Assembly: GCA_900768795.1 (NCBI GenBank) | Contig: CAAGEH010000006.1 | Coordinates: 118,976-182,975 of the forward strand | From: an uncultured Collinsella sp. | GTDB taxonomy: Bacteria; Actinomycetota; Coriobacteriia; Coriobacteriales; Coriobacteriaceae | Direction of reading: 5' to 3' | DNA: 64,000 nucleotides | Part shown: positions 43,751 through 50,912 of the stretch, piece after piece | Layout of the letters: every line of letters begins with the position of its first letter | How positions within the stretch are numbered: position 1 is the stretch's first letter | The notes under the pieces: generated by a model | What the model saw: only the letters and a program-made list of their open reading frames with translations | What the model was told of the DNA's origin: nothing | Database searches by the model: none | Made by a program: the position numbers and the translations under genes

Positions 43751-45994
43751 TTAAAACGCGGTGTCGGTCGGGTCGGGATAGAACTGCTTGAACTTGCGCA
43801 CGTAGTTTCTCTCCATAAGCGCGCCATACATACGTGCCTTGGGGGAGTCCGCCGGATAGCGCGTGACGTTATAGACTTCCCCTGCGTCAATGAGCTCGTC
43901 AAGCTCTTTAAGCAGCTCGGGATCCGTGACGTAATGACGCAGCATCGAAGGCGGGCAAAGCGCATACAGGGCGGTGCGATCTACGCGTGCGTTACCTCCC
44001 GCCTTGCCATCGATCACGTCCGCGACAAGCGAACGCATGGGGTTGATTCCGCCTGCCACGGCATAATACGAATTGCGGCCGATGCGCGGATTGAAATCCA
44101 TAAAAATCTGGCGACCGGTCTCGGGATCGCGTTTCAAATCGAAATTCGCAAAACCACGCCAGCCGAGATCACACAGCATATCGGCAACCTTTTTCCAAAG
44201 CTCGGGCTTGGGGCGCGTGATCATTGCCACGGGGTTGCCAAAGAGCGTCGGGTCGTGATCTTCAAGCAAAATTTGCGAAGAGGCGAAAAACGTTGCCTTG
44301 CCCCGGCTATTGATATAGATGGTGATCATGTCGACGTATGTGTCGTCGCCGCCGATAAGCTCCTGCACCAAAAAATCTCCCGCGAATCCGGCGGAACGCA
44401 AATCATTCCAGAGCTTGTCGAGTTCAGCTTGCTCTTTTATGAAATAAACCTTTTTGAACCCTTGCGTATATAGATGCGAATAGCCGGAGGAGACCGCGGG
44501 CTTGGCAATCAATGGGAACGGAATCGCTGTTGGGGGAATCGCATCCGTACCGGCAAGATGAACTATCTCTGAATGCGGGGCGTCGAGGCCGTATTCTTCG
44601 CAAAGCTTGGCGAATTCGATCTTATCGGACACGCGCGTCATCAGATCATGCGGCGGAACTGGGCAAATCACATTATCCGGCAGGCTATTGGCGCACTTTT
44701 CGACTTCTTCCACAAGTGCGTCCGTGTTTGCCATAAGGATAATCTTGCGCTCGGAATTTTCCTTGGCGAGCTCGCTTACCACCGGCTGGATATATTCCGC
44801 TGTGGCGGTTTTCACCGTTCGAACCGAAATAAAATTCGAGCTCTTGATGAGGGCTATGGGCGCGGGCACAACGCAAACGCATTGGACCCCATACGCCTCG
44901 TGAAACTCACGGCAAAGTGCATAGGCAGACACATCGCCGCCCAAAACGACCGGGAGAAAGTCCTCGCGCACTTCGATTTTGCTTTCTTCGGCAGCATGCT
45001 TCGCATCGCGATGGTGCTTTACCTTTTGGAGGGCTCCGTAGAATCCACGCTTAATCGGAACATCGCGATCGGGGGCTATCTTGATTTCGCCCTCTTTTGC
45101 GAACTTGGTTTTGAACTCGTTGAGATTCATGGTCTCGGGAGCGAATTCACTGCCGATTCCCATAAGGTCGTACTCGGTACAGCCAAGTTCGGCAGCGTGT
45201 TCGCACTCAAACAGAACGAGAACGTCCGCCACGCGTAAACGGCCGGCACCGACAGCGGTCGCCGCGTAATAGCGCGTCGCCCTTTTCCCGGAAATGGTCA
45301 CAAGCGACCATGCGACGAGCTTGCCGTCGACCCTGCCCGCGCAAACGCGGCAATGCTCTGCTCCCAAAACGCGCACCATCGACTGATAGTCGGATAGAGG
45401 CGCAGGCACAAATCCGTCGCGATCGCCCGTCTGGCACATCACGTCGTAATACTCTTCAAAAGACTCTGCAGCGCGATCGGTTTCATCGGCGAGCTTCGCC
45501 GGGCACTCGCGCAGCGCCTTGCGAACGTCTCTGCGACCACGCGGCTTCATGCGCGCGAGGATGTCATCAGTGGTGCCGGTGATGTCGATAACCACCGTCG
45601 TATCGTACGGGAGCGTCGAAAGCGTCGGCTCGGTGATATCGAGGTCGTGAGCAACAGCCATGCGAATAAAAGCTTGCTTGCGATCCAACTTTTTCACAGC
45701 ATCGCGGATGCCGGAAACCAGGCGGGCCTCTTCATCCTCAGATAGGCTCTTTTTCCAAACAGGGCCGCAATGCGAACGCAAATAGTGGTATCCGTGCGTC
45801 TCATAGTCAATGAACGAAACCAGGCCGACCGGTTCCCCGTCATCATCGATGCGAAATGCGCCCCAAGGAGAGCGACCCTCTATCGTGTCCTCAAAGTCCG
45901 CCCACTGAGAGGTTTGCTCAATAGGCAGGTTAACGTTCCAATCGTGCGCTAGCTGAACAAGCTGCTCGTAAGATTGCTTTGCTAGGGTAACCAA
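43751..45994 (-). CDS. FemAB-type transferase fused to a D-aspartate-ligase-like ATP-grasp enzyme
   Basis: A 747-residue cytoplasmic fusion. Residues 1-334 resemble aminoacyl-tRNA-dependent FemAB/FemX transferases that add bridge residues to lipid II (DDILARMKPRGRRDVRKALR, then FECEHAAELGCTEYDLMG and LNEFKTKFAKEGE). Residues 346-747 are an ATP-grasp ligase. Its opening (FLPVVLGGDVSAYALCREF) recalls the Enterococcus D-aspartate ligase, and the metal site FDLKRDPETGRQIFMDFNPR is intact. Such a ligase attaches a D-amino acid to the side chain of the stem peptide. I chose TTG 45994 because GAAGGAG lies five bases upstream; ATG 46027 is the alternative. It precedes uvrC. Confidence 0.78.
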   Translation of the reverse strand: MVTLAKQSYEQLVQLAHDWNVNLPIEQTSQWADFEDTIEGRSPWGAFRIDDDGEPVGLVSFIDYETHGYHYLRSHCGPVWKKSLSEDEEARLVSGIRDAVKKLDRKQAFIRMAVAHDLDITEPTLSTLPYDTTVVIDITGTTDDILARMKPRGRRDVRKALRECPAKLADETDRAAESFEEYYDVMCQTGDRDGFVPAPLSDYQSMVRVLGAEHCRVCAGRVDGKLVAWSLVTISGKRATRYYAATAVGAGRLRVADVLVLFECEHAAELGCTEYDLMGIGSEFAPETMNLNEFKTKFAKEGEIKIAPDRDVPIKRGFYGALQKVKHHRDAKHAAEESKIEVREDFLPVVLGGDVSAYALCREFHEAYGVQCVCVVPAPIALIKSSNFISVRTVKTATAEYIQPVVSELAKENSERKIILMANTDALVEEVEKCANSLPDNVICPVPPHDLMTRVSDKIEFAKLCEEYGLDAPHSEIVHLAGTDAIPPTAIPFPLIAKPAVSSGYSHLYTQGFKKVYFIKEQAELDKLWNDLRSAGFAGDFLVQELIGGDDTYVDMITIYINSRGKATFFASSQILLEDHDPTLFGNPVAMITRPKPELWKKVADMLCDLGWRGFANFDLKRDPETGRQIFMDFNPRIGRNSYYAVAGGINPMRSLVADVIDGKAGGNARVDRTALYALCPPSMLRHYVTDPELLKELDELIDAGEVYNVTRYPADSPKARMYGALMERNYVRKFKQFYPDPTDTAF

Positions 45995-46309
45995 AGGATC
46001 TCCTTCATTTAGAGCTTCACTTTTCATTTTGCAGAATATGCCACTCAGCACACTGCTCGTCGATGTTCTCTTCGCATAACGGCATATTATATGCTTGAAA
46101 CTGGAAGCAGCGCCAAGGTGCACGATATGAGCAGGTTTCGAAGAGCCGCTCAAAACCTGAAAAATCTGGGATACAAACGCATTCCGCAACAAAGAGCCTT
46201 CAGACATGTGATTAAGCCGCGAAGGGTCCGCATCCGTGTTAACCTTATTACGTTTTTTGTTAAGCACACCAGATTATGTGCCGTCACATGCACACCTAAG
46301 GAGCTAAAC
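45995..46309. other. divergent intergenic region between the Fem/ATP-grasp and NlpC/P60 genes
   Basis: No gene is seen apart from a possible 11-codon extension of the Fem gene. An imperfect inverted repeat (GTGTTAAC at about 46233-46240 with GTTAAGCAC about 20 bases on) precedes the NlpC/P60 gene and may be an operator. I looked for a c-di-AMP riboswitch, which is common before such genes, and did not find its conserved elements. Confidence 0.4.
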
Positions 46310-47560
46310 ATGCACTCTAAACGCAGTATCTTCGCAGCACGCGCAGGACTTGCACTCGCGCTCAGCGCCTCGATGGTTTTCACCTCAACGCCCGTGGCGA
46401 CGCCCGCATATGCCGAGTCATCCTCGAGCCTTCAATCGCAACTGAACTCTGCAAAAAAAGAGCTTCTTGCACTGCAGAAAAAAGTAGACCAAAGCCAGGC
46501 AGTACTCGGAAAAACCCAGTACGAGCTCGATGCAACTAGAACAAAAATCAAAGAGACGCAAAAACGCATCGACGAGAACGAAGAGAAGCTCAAAGCAGCC
46601 TCCGATGAGCTACAGTCGCAGGTTTCCTCTTCGTACAAGCGCAACTCGTCCGGGTCGAACACTCTTTCCCTGGTGTTCGATTCAGATAATTTTGGCGACT
46701 TGGTCTCTCGTGTTTTTTATGCAAACAAGGTAGCCGAAAAGGAATCGTCCGCCATTCAAACGGTTCGCGACCTGCAGACATCGCTAGCACAGGATAAAGA
46801 AACGCTCGAGCAGAAAAAGCAGGAACAGGAAAAACTCTACGCATCGCAAAAGTCTGAGAGCGCAGCCGCGGAGCAGGCGGCAGAGAAGCAAAGCTCCTAT
46901 GTCAATGGACTTTCCTCAGAGGTGCAAAAAGCATTACAGGAGGAACGTGAGCGCGAAGCTCAGGAAGCTCTGAAAAAATCTCAAGAAGCGATCGCAAACG
47001 CAAACAATAACGGCAACGCCTCGAGCAACACGGGAAGCGCGCACCGCACCGACAATTCCGGCAATTCGCATGCGAGCTCGAACACCTCGCGCCCCAACAA
47101 GGGCAACACTTATGTTAAACCCAGCACGGGCGGTTCAAGCCATGCTACGGGCGGTTCAAGCCATGCTACGGGTAATCAACGAAGCATCGCCGTGAACGCC
47201 GCCCTATCGCAGGTCGGCAAACCATATGGGCACGGCAACAATGGATCAAATTGGGATTGCAATGGTTTAACCCATTGGGCATGGGCGCAAGCCGGAGTCG
47301 AAATACCAGGTGCTTCAGGCCACTACGGATATGGACAGTTCCAGTGGATGAAGAGAAGCGGGCGCTGGGTAACTTCCGTGAGCGCTCTTAAGCCAGGCGA
47401 CCTTGTCTTCTATTCATATGATGGAGGAGCAACCACGTATCACGTCGCCATGTACATAGGCGGCGGACAAGTTGTCCATGCAAATGGCTGGTATTACGGA
47501 GTTCACACTTCGAGCGTGTATTTCGATGACGGCTTCTGTGGCGGCGGCTCACCGATTTAA
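46310..47560 (+). CDS. secreted coiled-coil NlpC/P60 peptidoglycan hydrolase
   Basis: A 416-residue exported endopeptidase. A signal peptide (1-35, ending AYA) is followed by two long coiled coils (about 38-115 and 140-225), as in RipA/PcsB-type division hydrolases. A Ser/Asn/Gly/His-rich linker (about 230-300) carries a 7-residue repeat, GGSSHAT. The catalytic domain has C317 (WDCNGL), H378 (TYHVAMYIGG) and H390 (VVHANG). It likely cuts stem peptides to separate daughter cells. The coiled coils suggest auto-inhibition or control by an FtsEX-like partner. The ATG follows AAGGAG. It is monocistronic. Confidence 0.9.
   Translation: MHSKRSIFAARAGLALALSASMVFTSTPVATPAYAESSSSLQSQLNSAKKELLALQKKVDQSQAVLGKTQYELDATRTKIKETQKRIDENEEKLKAASDELQSQVSSSYKRNSSGSNTLSLVFDSDNFGDLVSRVFYANKVAEKESSAIQTVRDLQTSLAQDKETLEQKKQEQEKLYASQKSESAAAEQAAEKQSSYVNGLSSEVQKALQEEREREAQEALKKSQEAIANANNNGNASSNTGSAHRTDNSGNSHASSNTSRPNKGNTYVKPSTGGSSHATGGSSHATGNQRSIAVNAALSQVGKPYGHGNNGSNWDCNGLTHWAWAQAGVEIPGASGHYGYGQFQWMKRSGRWVTSVSALKPGDLVFYSYDGGATTYHVAMYIGGGQVVHANGWYYGVHTSSVYFDDGFCGGGSPI
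47128..47169 (+). repeat. 21-bp tandem repeat (two copies) in the NlpC/P60 linker
   Basis: Two exact copies of a 21-base unit (47128-47148 and 47149-47169) encode GGSSHAT twice. They are in frame, so the linker length can vary without breaking the protein. Confidence 0.9.
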
Positions 47561-47585
47561 TAGCTGATTTTTACGAGAGCAAAAT

Positions 47586-47619
47586 GGGCGCATCCGATTC
47601 AACGGACGCGCCTATTTTT
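47586..47619. terminator. bidirectional terminator between the NlpC/P60 and racemase genes
   Basis: A 10-bp stem with one mismatch (47587-47596 with 47603-47612) is followed by TATTTTTA on the plus strand and by CATTTT on the minus strand. Confidence 0.75.
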
Positions 47620-47649
47620 ATACGAGAAAATCAGCAACCCGCATATCAA

Positions 47650-48366
47650 TTATCGATATCGAGCGCCACTGCGAATAATGGATTCACGAACAAGCACATC
47701 CATGGCGTCGAGAATATAGTCAGGCATATCCGTATATCTGCATAGTACCGAAAGCTCGGTGCAGGCAAGCACGACGCAGTCGCAACCCTGCATCAGGAAA
47801 TAACGAACAACGTCATGGTACTTCTCAAGATCGGGCTCTTTGCCCGCCTTGATGTCATCGTAAATGAGCGACATGACCTTTTTCTGCAAGCCGGCAGGTG
47901 GATATACAGCCTCTATACCATGTGCTCTACATTCCCGTCCATAAACATCCGCACCGACCGTTCCGTCGGTACCCATTATTCCGATTCGATGCACACCGCC
48001 ATCGGGAACAGGATGTAAAACGCCTTCCATGGCATAACGAACGGTTTCACGCGGCATATGGATAATGGGCACAGAAACGAAACTCTGAATCTGATCATAA
48101 AAATAATGCGATGTATTGCATGGGATGGCGATGTTTCTGCAGCCTAGGTTTTCCAGCGCAGTCGCGCACTCGTGCATCTTATTCAACAGCTCATCATGTT
48201 CGCCCGTTTTAATTGCACGGGTGCGATCAGGCATAGACGAGCAAGACCAGATAATCATCTCAACATGCTCTTGATCGTTTTGAGCATCTGTATGCTGAAT
48301 AACCTGTTCGTAATAATATGATGTAGCCTCGGCGCCCATTCCGCCGATAACACCAAGTCTCAACAT
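47650..48366 (-). CDS. aspartate/glutamate racemase family protein
   Basis: A 238-residue cofactor-independent amino-acid racemase. The two catalytic cysteines lie in IPCNTSHYF and VLACTELSVL, with the N-terminal GVIGGMGAEAT typical of aspartate racemase rather than MurI. It would supply D-Asp (or D-Glu). It is 15 bases after murJ and ends the ybaK-murJ-racemase run, so a role in cell-wall amino-acid supply is likely. The ATG at 48366 follows AGAGGAGG. Confidence 0.85.
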   Translation of the reverse strand: MLRLGVIGGMGAEATSYYYEQVIQHTDAQNDQEHVEMIIWSCSSMPDRTRAIKTGEHDELLNKMHECATALENLGCRNIAIPCNTSHYFYDQIQSFVSVPIIHMPRETVRYAMEGVLHPVPDGGVHRIGIMGTDGTVGADVYGRECRAHGIEAVYPPAGLQKKVMSLIYDDIKAGKEPDLEKYHDVVRYFLMQGCDCVVLACTELSVLCRYTDMPDYILDAMDVLVRESIIRSGARYR

Positions 48367-48381
48367 AATTGAGCCTCCTCT

Positions 48382-50277
48382 TTATTTGGCTCTCCGCGAA
48401 AAAATCCTGTCGACTTTTGTAAACAAGGCATCGAAAAACGGGGCTTCGGATATATGGAGGGCAGAAGCGATACCAAACGTCACGATCAACGCGGGAACTC
48501 CACCCGCAACGGCATAAAGCGCACCGTTGAACATACCTGAACAGGGACCGTGGAACACGGTCAGAGCGTAATCGATAGCGTACCCAACAATAGAACCTGC
48601 AGACCCCAGCAAAAGCGCACGCACAACGGTGACCATGATTCCGCGCAATCCAATCGGACCGAGCTCTGCCCTGAGATTAATCAGGATCACAAGGCAGATA
48701 AGTCCATAGAATGCCGTCGAGGAAAGCGGGACGACATATAAACCGAAAACCGGAGTCAGCACGATACAGATGACGATCTGCACTACAGCTGCAATGCACG
48801 TTGCGATCGCATAGAATCTCATGCGCAAGAGCGAGGAACAGACCTTTTGGAGATATGAGGAAAGACCGTAAAACGGCAAGGCGACAGATAAGGCAGCAAG
48901 ATATGTTGCGGTCACAGACGCGGCATCTGCATCGAATTTTCCAGAGGTAAATATCGCGATAAGCGGACCGGAAAATACAATCAAAAACATCGACAAAGGA
49001 ATCAGCGTGAAAAACAGCCGCCTAACGCCCAGTGCCACGCAATCTTTGAATGCCGCCATGTTCTTGCTGACTGCAAAGTGAGAAAGCTCAGTGAACAACG
49101 TGACGGAGATAGGAATGGCGAAAATCGAAAAAGGCAGGACATACCAAACGCGCGCATAATACGAAATCGATGCGCCAGCCGCCGTAACCGATAGTGCGCA
49201 ACTGGACATAACTGCCGTCGTCGGAAATGAAGCGAGGGTCACCACGAGCGTGGGCAAACCGATTGAAAGCGTGTCTCGAAGCGCAGGGTCATGAAAATCC
49301 GGTTTAAAACTAAACGAGAACCCCTGTCTTTTTAATGCGGGAATCTGTGCAAAAGCTTGGACGGCAACACCCAACGGATTTGCTATCGCCAAGACGATAA
49401 CGGCCTCACGCCATTGCAAGATACCGTTGTCCACGAGGTAGGCATAGATAACAAACCCCGAGATAAGAATTACGTTGTTGAGAATAGGAACGAAATTACT
49501 TGCAAAATAGCGGCGCTCCGCGTTCAAAATGCCCGAAAAAATAGAAGAGAGCGCATAGAGAACAATCTCGACGGCAAACCAGCGGAAAAACCAAACGGAA
49601 AGGTCAAAATCAAAATCAGCGCTAGCGCCCGTAGACTGCGTAAGAATCACCGGACCGGCAAAGACAAAGCCCAAGACGGTAAGAGCGATCATGGCAAGCG
49701 TAACAATCGAAATGAGATTGTTTGCATAACGCCGAGCGGCCTCATCACCGTTACCGCGTTTCACCTTGAGGTAAACCGGCAGAAAAGAGGTGATGAGCAT
49801 GCCTCCGCAAACAAGCTCGTAAAGAACGTTTGGCATTTGGTCCGCAACGGTATACGCGCTCGCGACGCCAAGCGCGCCCAATGCCCAAGCCTGGACAACG
49901 GTTCGGAAGAAACCCGTAATTCGGCTGATAATCACAAGGATGCTAACCATGTTGGATGATTTTTCAGCATTATCAATAACTTTTTCCGCTGAGTCGTCTT
50001 CACTTGCCTTTGCAGAAGTATCAAAAGAACAATCTGATGGCGAGCCGAGCGATTGAGACCTCTCGCTATTGCAAGCATCACAAGAAGGGACCAACGAATC
50101 GGTCAGATTTCTTGATTGAGCCGCACGAATATAAACCGTTGTCTCATCTGGGCTCATACGACCGGTCGTTCGGTTGGCAAACGCTGCCTCATGACTATCA
50201 TGATTAGGGCATTTAGAGCTGTCTGTACATGCTGAATTCGAAAAATGGGCACCGCGAGGACGTTCAGTATCAGACAT
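48382..50277 (-). CDS. murJ: lipid II flippase MurJ (MviN family) with long N-terminal tail
   Basis: A 631-residue membrane protein of the MOP superfamily that flips lipid-linked peptidoglycan precursors. About 14 helices run from residue 110 to the end, starting SILVIISRITGFFRTVVQA; the SRxxGFxR motif is diagnostic. The first 108 residues are hydrophilic, Ser-rich and cysteine-containing, a cytoplasmic extension not present in the roughly 510-residue family norm. The ATG at 50277 is preceded by GAGGGAG. It starts 4 bases after ybaK and precedes the racemase. Confidence 0.92.
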   Translation of the reverse strand: MSDTERPRGAHFSNSACTDSSKCPNHDSHEAAFANRTTGRMSPDETTVYIRAAQSRNLTDSLVPSCDACNSERSQSLGSPSDCSFDTSAKASEDDSAEKVIDNAEKSSNMVSILVIISRITGFFRTVVQAWALGALGVASAYTVADQMPNVLYELVCGGMLITSFLPVYLKVKRGNGDEAARRYANNLISIVTLAMIALTVLGFVFAGPVILTQSTGASADFDFDLSVWFFRWFAVEIVLYALSSIFSGILNAERRYFASNFVPILNNVILISGFVIYAYLVDNGILQWREAVIVLAIANPLGVAVQAFAQIPALKRQGFSFSFKPDFHDPALRDTLSIGLPTLVVTLASFPTTAVMSSCALSVTAAGASISYYARVWYVLPFSIFAIPISVTLFTELSHFAVSKNMAAFKDCVALGVRRLFFTLIPLSMFLIVFSGPLIAIFTSGKFDADAASVTATYLAALSVALPFYGLSSYLQKVCSSLLRMRFYAIATCIAAVVQIVICIVLTPVFGLYVVPLSSTAFYGLICLVILINLRAELGPIGLRGIMVTVVRALLLGSAGSIVGYAIDYALTVFHGPCSGMFNGALYAVAGGVPALIVTFGIASALHISEAPFFDALFTKVDRIFSRRAK

Positions 50278-50281
50278 GGAG

Positions 50282-50797
50282 CTACGACTCCCTCACAATA
50301 TCGGCAACAATGGCACCGGTAAACGACACGAGATCGAGAGGAGCCAACTCAAGCTGATATCCTCGCTTGCCGCCCGAAATGTAAATCGTATCCCAGAGCT
50401 CGCACGTCTCATCGATCAGCGTCTTGAACCGCTTCTTCATTCCGACAGGAGAGCATCCTCCGCGAACATACCCCGTTGCCGCCAAAAGGTCCTTGACGTG
50501 CAGCATCGTCAAGCTTTTCTCCCCTGCAGCCTTTGCAGCTCGCTTAAGGTCGAGCTCCTCGCGCACGGGAATGCAGCAAACGATATATTCACCGGAGGGC
50601 GACACCGTGACAAGCGTTTTGAAACCCTGATCGGGATCCTCTCCAAGCTGGGCGGCAATGGATTCGCCAAGACCGGAAGCTTCCTCTCCATCGTCATCAT
50701 ATGTATGGAGAGAAAACGAAATGCCCGCGCGTTCAAGTTCGCGCATGGCATTTGTCTTAGGTGTTTTTGCTTCGCGCACCATAGGCCTCTCGCTCAT
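50282..50797 (-). CDS. ybaK: YbaK/EbsC-type aminoacyl-tRNA deacylase
   Basis: A 171-residue editing protein that hydrolyses mischarged tRNA, usually Cys-tRNA(Pro). The conserved Lys is in FKTLVTV, and the GYVRGGCSPVG loop and the terminal SGGKRGYQLELAP strand are intact. The exact start is unsure: ATG 50797, ATG 50782 or a GTG just after it, the last having GAGAGG at the best spacing. It is the first gene of the run with murJ and the racemase. Confidence 0.85.
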   Translation of the reverse strand: MSERPMVREAKTPKTNAMRELERAGISFSLHTYDDDGEEASGLGESIAAQLGEDPDQGFKTLVTVSPSGEYIVCCIPVREELDLKRAAKAAGEKSLTMLHVKDLLAATGYVRGGCSPVGMKKRFKTLIDETCELWDTIYISGGKRGYQLELAPLDLVSFTGAIVADIVRES

Positions 50798-50912
50798 CGA
50801 AGAAGTTCGTACATTAGATTCATTATTCTAATGAGCTCACCGAAACCGAATGAGGTTGACGCCGGCGAAAACACGCAAAGCGCCAACCTTGGGACAATGT
50901 CATGAGAGCAGT

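Noticed and set aside
46080..46309. c-di-AMP (ydaO-type) riboswitch before the NlpC/P60 gene
   Set aside because: The conserved core segments are not visible; only an imperfect inverted repeat is present.
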